DNA from: Corynebacterium variabile
Lineage (GTDB): Bacteria > Actinomycetota > Actinomycetes > Mycobacteriales > Mycobacteriaceae
Assembly: GCF_006539825.1 (NCBI RefSeq)
Contig: NZ_BJNT01000018.1
Location: forward strand, 1 to 64,000
Direction: 5' to 3'
Length of the DNA: 64,000 nt
Below are positions 45,679 through 54,500 of this stretch, piece by piece (position 1 is the first letter of the stretch; each line of letters opens with the position of its first letter). The notes below the pieces were generated by a model that had not been told where the DNA came from, did no database searches, and was given only the letters and a program-made list of their open reading frames with translations. A program made the translations under genes and the position numbers.

Positions 45679-47209
45679 GTGACCAGCTCTACTCCCCCGT
45701 CCCCGACCTCCGGAACACCTGCCCCCGACGCACCCCCCGACATCCCCGGGATGGTGGGCTCTGCTCACCGCGATCCACAATCCCCGGCCGACCTGGCCCG
45801 GCGCCCTGCGCGCCGCCCTGGCCATGGCGATCCCCGCCGGTATCGCCCTGCTGCTGGGCTATGAGCAGCAGATGCTGCTCATCACCGGCGGATTCTTCAT
45901 CATCATGGTTTCCGGTGGCGCGACAATGGTCGCCAAGCAGGGCATGAACCCGGTCGAGGTCGGCGGGTGGGCCTTGCTCGGTGCCGCGACCGCCACCGTC
46001 ATCGGCATGCTGCCCGCACTGTGGGGTCTGCACCGCCCGGAGATCACCGCGGTCGAGCGCCTGGAGAAGGCGGTGGCGTCCTACGCCGCGGACCCCGCCC
46101 CCACGGTTGCCCGCACCCACCAGGTCGAGACGTTGCTGGTCACGACCTGGTACATCCTCTTCGACGCCGGCCATGTCCGTGGCGGGGAGAGCACCTCCCG
46201 AGTCGTTCCCTCTGAGTCGACGACTCTCAGCGAAGAGCTGGTGCAGCGCACCCTCACCGCCCACGTCCGCCTGGCCCGGAGCAACCCCTCGGTCGGACGC
46301 CGCGACGATTCCGCCGCCGAGGAGTTCACCGACACCCCGAACTACATCGACCTGTCCCGGCACACCGTGCCGCTGGCCCGGCCGTCGATCCGGTACCGCG
46401 TCTACCGCTCGCTGCACTGGTACTCCCAGGCCACGATGGCGTCGATCAAGGTCACCGTCGCCTGCCTGGGTGCCGGTGTGCTGGGCATCGCCTGCGGTTT
46501 CGACCGCCCGGACTGGGCGGTCCTCTCGGCGATGCTGGTGCTGCAGTGGGGTCCGGAGCGTCGCTCGGGCACGATCCGTGGCCTGCACCGCGTCATCGGT
46601 TCGGTGGTGGGCGTCGGCATCTTCGCGGTCCTGCACCTGCTGGGGGTCCACGACTGGACGCTGCTGCTGGCCCTGGCGGCCTGCCAGTTATTCGCCGAGG
46701 TCTTCGTCGTGAAGAACTACGCCCTCACGGTGATGGTCTCGACCTCGTTGGCCCTGCTCATGGGCGGCGCCATCCCCCTGCCGCTCGGAGAGGTGGTCAG
46801 CGCCCGCTGGGCGGAGATCGGCCTGGCGACAGTATGTTCCGTTGCCGTACTGTGGCTGTACCCCCGCGTCGCCGCGGTCCGTCACGCGCAGCGTCTGGTC
46901 AACCGGTCCTTCGAGGCGATGGGTGCGCTGCTCGGTGAGCTGATGACCGCGTCCTCGGTGCAGGAGGACCTGTCCCAGCGCCGTGACCTGCAGTACGAGC
47001 TGCTCAGTGAACGTCGTGCCGCGCAGTCCGTCGCGCTCGACGCCGCCGGTTTCGCCGGTCTGCACTGGCCCCGGCACCTGGCGATCCAGCGCGCCGGCTA
47101 CCGGCTGCTGGACTTCTGCACGGACGCCGGTGACCGTACGGCGAACCCGGAGGAGATCACGCGCCTGGCGGCGACGGTGAAGGACGCCCGGGAGACCACG
47201 GCGTCCTGA
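45679..47209 (+). CDS. FUSC-family membrane protein with an apparent +1 frameshift near its start
   Basis: The main frame (from ATG 45824) encodes a protein with two clusters of membrane segments (N-terminal LLLGYEQQMLLITGGFFII, central VACLGAGVLGIACGFDRPDWAVLSAM) and soluble regions between and after, the fusaric-acid-resistance/aromatic-exporter layout. The promoter and GTG 45679 lie in another frame. Removing one base within the C/G runs at 45733-45751 joins MTSSTPPSPTSGTPAPDAPP to GWWALLTAIHNPRPTW and then the main frame, as expected for FUSC proteins. Either the base is an error or the gene is broken near its 5' end. Confidence 0.75.
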
Positions 47210-47235
47210 TCCCCCTCCCCTGAGGATCCCCCCCC

Positions 47236-48084
47236 CTACTTGGTGGCGTCGTCCGAAGAGGACGCGTCCTCGGCGTCCTTCTCCTCCTCCGGGGCGACGA
47301 TGCGGCGCACGCCCCAGACGATCTCGGCGATGCCGACCCAGGCGGCGGTGTGGGCGATGGCGAAGAGGATGCCCTTGAAGATGCTGAGGTCACCGTCGTC
47401 GGCGGTGAACATCAGGATCAACGGGTAGATCATGCCGATGACCATGATGCCCAGGCAGGCGAGATAGACCTTCGACTGCGACCGGTCACGACCGGCGACG
47501 GACAGCTGTGCGGTGTTGAACTGCGCTTTGGCCGGGGTCTGCTGTACCGGGCCACCGAAGTTCCCGGAGTTGAACTGCTGCTGGCCGTACTGGCCGTACT
47601 GGCCCTGCTGACCGGACTGGGCGAACTGGGACTGGCCGTAGCCGCTGTACTGACCGTAGGGGCTCTGCGAGGAGCCGGCTTCCTCCTCCGAGGAAGAAGA
47701 AGAGGACGAGGACGACCCCGGGTCACCGGCGGCGTTGATGACGCTGGTCGAGGCAGCGTCGTAGGACGGGACCGGGGACGACTCCGAAGACTCCGAGGAC
47801 TCCGAGGACGCAGCCGGGCTGTCCGCGAGCTGGTGCAGCCAGGAGACGTCGATGACGCCGTCGGGACCGGCCAGCGCGGCCTCGTAGGTGTTGCGCTTGG
47901 CGGGGTCGGAGAGGATCGCCCGGGCCGTGGCGAGCTGGTCGACCTCCGGGGAGTTCGACGGGTAACCCTGGCCGACGAGGCCGTTGATGCGCCCGTCGAG
48001 CAGCGCCCCGATCTCCGTGGGCGGCATATCCTTGTTCAGCCCCAGCTCGGTGTACAGGTCGTAATTGGGCATTGCTCTGGTCAC
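47236..48084 (-). CDS. J-like domain protein with YGQ-rich linker and two membrane segments
   Basis: The 282 residues start with an about 75-residue J-like helical domain (MPNYDLYTELGLNKDM, then QLATARAILSDPAKRNTYEAAL). The HPD tripeptide needed to stimulate DnaK is missing. A Ser/Glu-rich stretch and a linker rich in Tyr, Gly, Gln and Ser (YGQYSGYGQSQF, QYGQYGQQQF) follow, then two hydrophobic segments and an acidic tail. The gene at 59794 is a paralogue with the same order of parts. GTG 48084 is used, with an ATG at 48072 as alternative; TAGGGT at 48111-48116 may be its -10. It lies just after the kinase gene. Confidence 0.75.
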   Translation of the reverse strand: MTRAMPNYDLYTELGLNKDMPPTEIGALLDGRINGLVGQGYPSNSPEVDQLATARAILSDPAKRNTYEAALAGPDGVIDVSWLHQLADSPAASSESSESSESSPVPSYDAASTSVINAAGDPGSSSSSSSSSEEEAGSSQSPYGQYSGYGQSQFAQSGQQGQYGQYGQQQFNSGNFGGPVQQTPAKAQFNTAQLSVAGRDRSQSKVYLACLGIMVIGMIYPLILMFTADDGDLSIFKGILFAIAHTAAWVGIAEIVWGVRRIVAPEEEKDAEDASSSDDATK

Positions 48085-48183
48085 GTCCGTTCCGGTTCTC
48101 GAGTGAGTGAACCCTACTCATTGTTGACAGAGTGAAAGACTAATACATCAACCTGAGAATTCGTCGGGAACCTCACGGGAATG

Positions 48184-49701
48184 TCATGAACAGACCGGAA
48201 TTCCCCTGAGGTCCTCCTCGGCAGTGTCCGACGCCAACAGCAGCGAGTACCTGTCCTTGCCCTCCGCCTGAGGCAGCGCGACCTGTGCGTCGCCCACCGG
48301 ACCGGTCTTGATGACACACTCTCCGTCCGACAGCTCCTGGAGTTCCCGGCTCGATCCGAGACGGTCCCGGGTGTCGGCATCGCCGAAGTCGGCGGCGATG
48401 AGAGTGCGTCCACCTCCCCGGCAGGTGATCCGTGCCCGCTCACCGTCGCCGGTATCCGCCGCGGAACAGGTCATCCCGAGCCAGCCGGCGTCATTCTGCC
48501 GGTCCGGCAGGACCTGCGGGAGTGCCGCAGCCATCGCCTTCTCGTCCCCTGACCAGTCGGGATGACGCAGCGTGTCAGTCACGACGATACCCCCGACGAC
48601 CAGGACCGCCACAGACAGCAGGGCGACCGCGCCGAGGAGGAGGCGGCGGGACCGGAGGGGTTTCCCGTCGGTCGGGATGGCCGGCGGGGGTGCGGCCTGT
48701 GTGGTCTGTGCTGTGTACGCGGTCGGAGCGGCAGGTGTCACCGCTCCCGCGTCCGCTGACTCCAGTGCGTTGAGGAACTCACGTGCGGAGGCGTAGCGCT
48801 GCGACGGGTCGTCGGCGAGTGCCCGGGCGAGGACGCCGACGATCTCCCGTGCCCTGCTCTGGTCCGGAGCTGCCAGTGCGTGCGCCGGGACCTCGGGGAA
48901 CCGTCGGGCGAACCGCCAGGCCTCCTGACTCATGGTCTCGCGCAGCGGCCGCAGGGTGAGCATCTCGAAGACGATGAGGGCGAAGGCGTAGAGGTCCACC
49001 GAGTCGCCCGGCACCGGCCCACCCTGCACCGACCGGAACTGTTCCGGGGCCATGTAGCGGTCGGTGCCGATGAGGAACCCGGCGGACGTCAGCCGGGTCT
49101 CGTCCTGGGTGAGGCTGATGCCGAAGTCGGTGAGCAGCGGGACATTCCACGCGCTGTCGCGGTGGGCGCGGTCGGGCACGAGGATATTCGCCGGCTTCAC
49201 GTCACGGTGGATGACCTGCGGCCGCATCCGGTGGATGGTGTCCAGGGCGTCCGCCACCGGACGCAGCAGCTCCACGGTCTCGGCGACGGTGAACGGTCCG
49301 CCGGAACTGCGCCGTGAGGCGATGAGTGCACCGAGGTCACCGCCCTCGACATAGTCCATGACGAAATACGCCACCCCCTCCGGCGAGGTCCGCGCCGAGT
49401 GCACGCCGACGATCGCCGGGTGACGCAGCTGCCCGAGGATCCGGCTTTCCTGCCGGAAACGCTGCAGGCTGTCCGGGCCGCCGCCGGTACTCTCCAGCAC
49501 CTTCACCGCGACCCACCGGTTGAGGTCCCGGTCGCGGGCCCGGTAGACCCTGCCCATGCCGCCCTTGCCGATCTGGGTGAGGTCGGTGAGGCTGTGCCGT
49601 TCCTCCAGGCAGGCCAGGAACCGGGTCCAGGCGTTGTCGCCGGGGACCGGTGCAGTGGCGTTGTCGCTGCTGTGCTCGCTGCCGTGCTCGTTCACCGCCA
49701 C
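48184..49701 (-). CDS. Membrane Ser/Thr protein kinase
   Basis: A 505-residue Hanks-type kinase: Gly loop IGKGGMGRVYRARD, Lys67 in VAVKVLE, catalytic HRDVKPANIL (Asp167), DFG at 192-194 and activation segment GTDRYMAPEQF. A proline/threonine juxtamembrane linker leads to one membrane segment (about 353-377) and an exported domain of about 125 residues with four cysteines (GMTCSAA, RITCRGG, GECVIK, PVCS), likely two disulfides. There are no PASTA repeats, so it is not PknB. It is transcribed with the FHA/HTH gene upstream, four bases away. Confidence 0.92.
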   Translation of the reverse strand: MAVNEHGSEHSSDNATAPVPGDNAWTRFLACLEERHSLTDLTQIGKGGMGRVYRARDRDLNRWVAVKVLESTGGGPDSLQRFRQESRILGQLRHPAIVGVHSARTSPEGVAYFVMDYVEGGDLGALIASRRSSGGPFTVAETVELLRPVADALDTIHRMRPQVIHRDVKPANILVPDRAHRDSAWNVPLLTDFGISLTQDETRLTSAGFLIGTDRYMAPEQFRSVQGGPVPGDSVDLYAFALIVFEMLTLRPLRETMSQEAWRFARRFPEVPAHALAAPDQSRAREIVGVLARALADDPSQRYASAREFLNALESADAGAVTPAAPTAYTAQTTQAAPPPAIPTDGKPLRSRRLLLGAVALLSVAVLVVGGIVVTDTLRHPDWSGDEKAMAAALPQVLPDRQNDAGWLGMTCSAADTGDGERARITCRGGGRTLIAADFGDADTRDRLGSSRELQELSDGECVIKTGPVGDAQVALPQAEGKDRYSLLLASDTAEEDLRGIPVCS

Positions 49702-49705
49702 CGCC

Positions 49706-50422
49706 TCACAGGGTTCCGCGGGTCTTCAACGACCAGTAGTTCTCCCTGGCGTAGCGGGCCAGGGCGAAGCGGCGTGCCGGGGCGTTGCCGCTGCGCACCG
49801 AGAATCCGGGCACGCCGTTGGTCTCCAGGGAGCGGCACAGGTAGTCGATCTTCGTGTTGACCTTCTTCTGCGACCACCCGAGCGCCTGCTCAAGAGCACG
49901 CACCGAGGGCACCTTGTCCATCCCGGCACCTGGGTTCGCGATCAGCGGGGCGGCGAGAGCCTGCAGGAGCAGCTTCTGTTCCTCGTTCGGCTCGAAGCGT
50001 CCCACCGTCATCGTGCCGAGGTCGATAGCGCCGTCGAGAACGCTGTCGACGGCGGGCGGACGCAGCGTCCTGGCGACCGTGAGGTGCAGTTCATAGGTGC
50101 AGCCGGAGGTCGCGAAGACCACCGCAGACTCCCCCGACGGCAGCGGCAGTGTCGCACCGGGGCCGACGCGCAGTTCAGCGAAGGAGTTCTCCGCCCACGG
50201 GTGGATGCCCGCGGTGATGCGGGTGCCGTAGTTGGTGACCATCCAGGTGGCGCCGTCGGCCCAGAACTGGAGGAACCGACGGTGCATGAACTCGTCGTCC
50301 TCCCCGACCGGGAAGGTCGCCGAGCGTCCGGTCATCAGGGTCTGCCCCGGGTCGAGGGCGACGCGGTGCCCGATGAGATCGTCCACGACCATCTGGCCGG
50401 GGTGTACCGCGAACTGCGCCAC
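49706..50422 (-). CDS. FHA-like domain fused to a C-terminal helix-turn-helix-like domain
   Basis: The 238-residue protein has an N-terminal region whose pattern fits a forkhead-associated domain: MTGRSATFPV, HRRFLQFW and TWMVTNYGTRI. A helical C-terminal region follows (VPSVRALEQALGWSQKKVNTKIDYLCRSL) that looks like a winged helix. FHA domains bind phosphothreonine, and the gene directly precedes the Ser/Thr kinase gene, so it is a natural candidate partner or substrate. GTG 50422 is preferred because GGAGGA ends three bases upstream. TAGGAT (50462-50467, minus strand) may be its -10. Confidence 0.7.
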   Translation of the reverse strand: MAQFAVHPGQMVVDDLIGHRVALDPGQTLMTGRSATFPVGEDDEFMHRRFLQFWADGATWMVTNYGTRITAGIHPWAENSFAELRVGPGATLPLPSGESAVVFATSGCTYELHLTVARTLRPPAVDSVLDGAIDLGTMTVGRFEPNEEQKLLLQALAAPLIANPGAGMDKVPSVRALEQALGWSQKKVNTKIDYLCRSLETNGVPGFSVRSGNAPARRFALARYARENYWSLKTRGTL

Positions 50423-50512
50423 TGTTCCTCCGTGCAAGGCTCCGCTGTGTTGTCCCCGGCTATCCTATCGAACGGCTGGACGTTGATCCCCGGTTGATCT
50501 CCGGGTGCCCGG

Positions 50513-51280
50513 TCACCGCTCCAGTTCGTGGGCCAGGGAGGACAGTTCCCCGCCACCGGCCATCTCGAGGGTCAGCTCGTCGAGGGTGACCTCGTCGCGG
50601 GAGGCGTCCATCTTCTGGCGTCCCAGGTTCAGCAGGATGAACCGGTCGCCGACCAGGTACGCGTGGTGCGGGTTGTGGGTGATGAAGATGACGCCGAGCC
50701 CCTCGTCACGGGCCGCAGCGATGAACCGCAGCACCATGCCGGACTGCTTCACGCCGAGGGCCGCGGTCGGCTCGTCGAGAATGAGCAGGCGGGCACCGAA
50801 GTACATGGCGCGGGCGATGGCGACGACCTGGCGCTGGCCACCGGACAGTGAGGCGATCGGGACCGCCACGTCCGGCAGGTCGATGCCCATGTGGTGGAGC
50901 CGCTCGTGGGTGATCTCCCGCATCTCGGCCTCGCGCATCTTCCCGAACCGGCCGGTGAGTTCCTGGCCGAGGAAGAAGTTGCGCCACACCGGCATCTCAC
51001 CGACGACGGCGAGGTCCTGGTAGACCGTCGCGATGCCGTGGTCGAGGGAGTCACGCGGGGAGCCGAAGCTCACCTCTTCCCCGTCGACGAGGATCTCACC
51101 CTCGGTGGGCTTGTGGAGCCCGGCGAGGATCTTGATCAGCGTGGACTTTCCGGCACCGTTGTCGCCGAGGACGCAGGTCACGGTGCCGGCGTCCACGGAG
51201 AGGTTGATGTCGCTCAGCGCACGGAAGGCGCCGTAGGCCTTGCCGACGCCGCGGAGTTCGATGATGTGCTCTTCGCTCAT
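50513..51280 (-). CDS. Sugar ABC importer ATPase, single-domain (FrcA/XylG-like)
   Basis: A 255-residue ATPase of the carbohydrate-uptake type 2 family but with only one nucleotide-binding domain, as in FrcA. It has Walker A GDNGAGKST, signature LSGGQRQVVAIARA, Walker B LLILDEPTAALGVK and the switch THNPHHAYLVGD. It overlaps the permease gene by four bases. The transported sugar cannot be told; pentoses, fructose and inositol are typical for this class. Confidence 0.9.
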   Translation of the reverse strand: MSEEHIIELRGVGKAYGAFRALSDINLSVDAGTVTCVLGDNGAGKSTLIKILAGLHKPTEGEILVDGEEVSFGSPRDSLDHGIATVYQDLAVVGEMPVWRNFFLGQELTGRFGKMREAEMREITHERLHHMGIDLPDVAVPIASLSGGQRQVVAIARAMYFGARLLILDEPTAALGVKQSGMVLRFIAAARDEGLGVIFITHNPHHAYLVGDRFILLNLGRQKMDASRDEVTLDELTLEMAGGGELSSLAHELER

Positions 51281-52335
51281 TTGCGGGCCTCCGTGAACTT
51301 CGAGAAGGAACGGTTGGACAGGACGGCCAGCAACAGCACGCCGCCGACGAAGAACTTCAGCCAGTCCGGGTTCCAGCCGGCGTAGACGATGCCCTGGGTG
51401 GTCATGCCGTAGATCAGCGCACCGATCGCGGTGCCGATCGCCGTGCCCTTGCCGCCGGTCATCGCCACACCGCCGACGACGGCGGCGATGATGTAGAAGA
51501 ACTCGTTGCCGACGCCCTGCCCGGCCTGGATCGAATCGAACTCGTAGAGGTTGTGCTGACCGACGAACCAGCAGGACGCCGCGACAACCATGAACAGGAT
51601 GATCTTCACCCGGTCGACCGGCACACCGACGGCGCGGGAGGCCTCCGGGTTACCGCCGACGGCGAAGATCCAGTTACCGAACTTCGTCTTGAACAGGAGG
51701 AAGTGGGCCACCAGCACGAAGAGGATCCACCAGAAGATCGTGACCTTCAGGGTGACGCCGAAGACGTCCCACTGACCGGCGAAGAGCTTCCGGCAGAACT
51801 CGAAGCCCTGCATGTCGGCGATGGACTTGGTGGAGACCGCGTCCATGATCCGCTTGGTCAGTGCCAGGTTGAGACCTTGGAGCATGAGGAAGGTCGCCAG
51901 GGTGATGAGGAAGCTGGGCACACCGGTCTTGGTGACCATCCAGCCGTTGAAGAAGCCGATGGCCAGGGCGAGTACCAGGGCGAGCAGTGAGCCGACCCAG
52001 GACTGCATGTGCCACTGGTAGTTCATCATCGTGGCGGCCAGGGCCGTGGAGGTCACCGCCACACCGGTCGACAGGTCGAATTCGTCGGCGATCATCAGCA
52101 GGCCGACAGCCAGGGCGACGATGCCGAGGGTGGAGGAGACGTAGAGGACCGTCGCGAAGGAGTCGAGGGAGCGGAAGCTCGGTGCGACGACCATGAACAG
52201 CACGAAGACGCCGACCGCACCGATGACGCTGGCGAGCTCCGGCCGGTGCATGAGCTTTTCGAGCCCCTGGCGGGTGCGCGGGGTGGTGGTTTCCGCGGAA
52301 ACCTCCGCGGTCACCTCAGTGGAGGGGATACTCAT
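51277..52335 (-). CDS. Sugar ABC importer permease (RbsC/FrcC-like)
   Basis: The 352-residue membrane protein has about ten hydrophobic segments and the branched-chain/ribose-type pattern, including GFFNGWMVTKTGVPSFLITLATFLMLQGL and GGVAMTGGKGTAIGTAIGALI. The N-terminal 35 residues are cytoplasmic. It overlaps the binding-protein gene stop by four bases, so the three importer genes are translationally coupled. Confidence 0.9.
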   Translation of the reverse strand: MSIPSTEVTAEVSAETTTPRTRQGLEKLMHRPELASVIGAVGVFVLFMVVAPSFRSLDSFATVLYVSSTLGIVALAVGLLMIADEFDLSTGVAVTSTALAATMMNYQWHMQSWVGSLLALVLALAIGFFNGWMVTKTGVPSFLITLATFLMLQGLNLALTKRIMDAVSTKSIADMQGFEFCRKLFAGQWDVFGVTLKVTIFWWILFVLVAHFLLFKTKFGNWIFAVGGNPEASRAVGVPVDRVKIILFMVVAASCWFVGQHNLYEFDSIQAGQGVGNEFFYIIAAVVGGVAMTGGKGTAIGTAIGALIYGMTTQGIVYAGWNPDWLKFFVGGVLLLAVLSNRSFSKFTEARK

Positions 52336-53345
52336 CGCAGACCGTCCTTGGCGGCGTCCGCGATGGTGTCGATGTTGTCGGCGTCGACGAAGCTCGGGCC
52401 GGAGTAGACGGGGCGTCCACCACCGACGGTGGTGCCGTTGCGCTTGGCGAGCCAGAGGGAGTCGACTGCCAGATAGCCCTGCAGGTAGGGCTGCTGGTCG
52501 ACGGCAAAGGAGATGTCGCCGCTCTTGATGGCGGGGACGAGCTCGGCGTTCGTGTCGAAGGTGCCGATCTTCACGTCCTCGCCGGGGTTGCGGCCGGCTT
52601 CCTCGGCGGCCTGGGCGGCGACGAGGCCGACCGGGGTGACCAGGGACATGATCCAGTCGATGGAGCTGTCCTGGGCGAGCTTGGCCTTGATGGTGGACTG
52701 CACGGAGGTGAGCTCCTGGCCGTTGACGTAGAGCGTCTCGACGGTGCCGGCACCGCCGAGGCCCTTCTTCACGCCGGCACAGCGGTCCTCCTGGGACTGG
52801 TTGCCCTGCTCGTGGATGACGCAGAGGACCTTCTTGGCACCCTCGTCATTGAGGCGCTCGCCGGCCTGCTGACCGGCGACGCCCTCCTCCTGGCCGAAGA
52901 ATCCGGTGAGACCGTACTTCTCGTACTGCTCCATGCCGGCGTTGAGGCCGACGACCGGGATACCGGCGTTGACGGCCTTCTTCGCGACCGGGCCGATAGC
53001 CGAGGCGTTCGGCATGGTCACGGCGATGCCGTCGACGTTGGAGTCGATGGCGTTCTGCACGAGGGCGGCCTGGTTGGGGGCCTGCGGGTCCGAGCTGTAG
53101 CGCAGTTCGATGTTGTCCTTCTGCGCGGCGTCCTCGGCACCCTTGCGGACGAGGTCCCAGAAGGTGTCGCCCGGCGCGCCGTGGCTGACCATGCTGACGA
53201 CGTAGCGGGGGGTGTCGACGGTGCCGCCACCGGAGCCGTCGCCGTTGTCACGCGGCGCACCGCCGGTCGAGGAGCAGGCGGCGAGGGACACTGCGAGGGC
53301 TGCAGTCATGGCGGCAGCAACGGTCCTGAGGGTCTTCTTGAACAT
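52332..53345 (-). CDS. Sugar-binding lipoprotein (periplasmic-binding-protein-like family 4)
   Basis: About 337 residues with a lipoprotein signal ending LAAC at Cys24, followed by a Gly/Asp linker. The mature protein shows sugar-binding features: SMVSHGAPGDTFWDLVRKGAEDAA, QAALVQNAIDSNVDGIAVTMPNA, AGIPVVGLNAG, WIMSLVTPVGLVAAQAA and a C-terminal YLQGYLAVDSLWLAK. The ATG at 53345 is preferred; a GTG at 53348 is directly before it. It is first in the importer operon, behind a palindromic operator candidate. Confidence 0.9.
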   Translation of the reverse strand: MFKKTLRTVAAAMTAALAVSLAACSSTGGAPRDNGDGSGGGTVDTPRYVVSMVSHGAPGDTFWDLVRKGAEDAAQKDNIELRYSSDPQAPNQAALVQNAIDSNVDGIAVTMPNASAIGPVAKKAVNAGIPVVGLNAGMEQYEKYGLTGFFGQEEGVAGQQAGERLNDEGAKKVLCVIHEQGNQSQEDRCAGVKKGLGGAGTVETLYVNGQELTSVQSTIKAKLAQDSSIDWIMSLVTPVGLVAAQAAEEAGRNPGEDVKIGTFDTNAELVPAIKSGDISFAVDQQPYLQGYLAVDSLWLAKRNGTTVGGGRPVYSGPSFVDADNIDTIADAAKDGLR

Positions 53346-53348
53346 CAC

Positions 53349-53582
53349 AACCGTTCAGTCAAGGCTTCTGAAGCGGTTAAGTCAAGCCACCTGACCTGCT
53401 CATTTATCGATCAACTTGATCGGTTAAGCGCCGTTTACCTGCAGGAGGACGCCGGTCTCCGGAGCGCCATCTCTTCCCTGTCTGACACTCCTGTAGTGCA
53501 CTCCGGTCCACGTCACGCTACCGCGTCAGGTGCCAGGCAACTCATACCAGGCACCCGGTCCAGCCACCCCATACTAGGGCTT
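53349..53582. other. Gap upstream of the importer operon
   Basis: No coding frame is convincing here. Near the importer, CGGTTAAG occurs twice (53374-53381 and 53421-53428) and a perfect 15-base palindrome lies between them. CTTGACT is also repeated twice on the minus strand. The rest (about 53430-53582) shows nothing I recognise. Confidence 0.5.
53408..53422. promoter_or_regulatory. Operator-like perfect palindrome CGATCAA-C-TTGATCG
   Basis: Seven-base arms around one central base form a perfect inverted repeat about 65 bases before the importer operon start. Size and symmetry suit a dimeric sugar-responsive regulator such as a LacI- or GntR-family protein. No such regulator gene is in this window near the operon. 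Confidence 0.45.
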
Positions 53583-53653
53583 CATGTCTGCGGCACTCAC
53601 AGAATCGCGATTCTATGGCAGCGAAGCCCGGATCTGTGAGTGCCGCAGACATG
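53583..53653. repeat. 71-base palindrome with perfect 21-base arms
   Basis: The arms at 53583-53603 and 53633-53653 are perfect reverse complements around CATGTCTGCGGCACTCACAG. The left side continues into AGAATCGCGATTCT, itself a perfect palindrome. It ends 28 bases before the -10 box of the gene at 53694. It could be a terminator-like stem or a palindromic repeat element. Confidence 0.75.
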
Positions 53654-53680
53654 CTGCAATGGCGGCACGTAGCCCGAAGG

Positions 53681-53686
53681 TATTGT
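53681..53686 (+). promoter_or_regulatory. -10 hexamer for leaderless gene at 53694
   Basis: TATTGT ends seven bases before ATG 53694. Confidence 0.5.
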
Positions 53687-53693
53687 CGACCTT

Positions 53694-54500
53694 ATGACGT
53701 CCCCCGAACCCACTGATCCGACGGACCCGACGGACCCGACGGACCCGACCGCCCCCCTGCCCGCCCGCATCACCGACGACCGACGCCAGGCTCTCAACGA
53801 GAAGCTCACCCTCGCCGTCGGCCAGGGACGGATCGACCTCAGTGAGTTCTCCACGATCAGCGACGCCGTCTGGTCGGTCACCGACGCCGACCGGTTCTCC
53901 CGCATCGAGCAGCTCGTCACGGGGAAGACCACCCCGCCCGACGACGCCGAGATCGACCGGCTCGCGGAGAAGGCCGCCCCCTCCCCCGAGGACGCGGCGA
54001 AGCCCGGAGATCCCGCGAACCCCGCCCCGGCGGTGAAGCCCAAGGGCAGCATCAGCTCCTTCTCCACCACCATCAACCACTACCAGTCCTCTACCGTCGT
54101 CCCCGAGAACCATGTCCCCACCCAGTCCACCTGGTTCGGTGACATCAGGCTCAAGGGCACCATGCAGCTGCGCGAACGCGAGGGCTACAGCCTCGTCTTC
54201 GGTGACCTTGACCTCGATCTCCGGGAGATGACGCTCACGGCGTCCACGACGGTGCTGCAGGCCAACCTGATCTTCGGCGACGTGAAGCTCACCGTGCCGC
54301 CAGGGGTGCAGGTCGTCAACCAGATGAAGCTCACCTTCGGTGATGTGAAGGTCTCGCAGCGCGAGGGAGGTGCGACCCCGAACTACCCGGGCGCGCCGAC
54401 GGTCGTCCTCACCGGGCGGACGATGTTCGGGGACCTCCGGGTGCGGGTCGCCGAGCCCGGCGAGAAGCAGGGCTTCTGGAACTGGCTCATCGAGGGGTAG
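53694..54500 (+). CDS. DUF1707 / LiaF-like envelope-stress-type protein
   Basis: The 268 residues start with a Thr-Asp-Pro repeat, then a DUF1707-like helix pair (RRQALNEKLTLAVGQGRIDLSEFSTI). An Ala/Pro linker and a C-terminal beta-rich domain follow, with repeats of the form TWFGDIRLKG, LIFGDVKLTVPPGVQV, LTFGDVKV and MFGDLRVRV, as in LiaF/YvqF C-terminal domains. No membrane segment is evident. The tail overlaps the convergent MocR gene by 14 bases. Related domains occur at 35807. Confidence 0.8.
   Translation: MTSPEPTDPTDPTDPTDPTAPLPARITDDRRQALNEKLTLAVGQGRIDLSEFSTISDAVWSVTDADRFSRIEQLVTGKTTPPDDAEIDRLAEKAAPSPEDAAKPGDPANPAPAVKPKGSISSFSTTINHYQSSTVVPENHVPTQSTWFGDIRLKGTMQLREREGYSLVFGDLDLDLREMTLTASTTVLQANLIFGDVKLTVPPGVQVVNQMKLTFGDVKVSQREGGATPNYPGAPTVVLTGRTMFGDLRVRVAEPGEKQGFWNWLIEG
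53712..53747 (+). repeat. Four 9-base repeats encoding Thr-Asp-Pro
   Basis: ACGGACCCG repeats three times after one degenerate copy (ACTGATCCG) at the 5' end of the LiaF-like gene. The copies are in frame. Confidence 0.75.
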
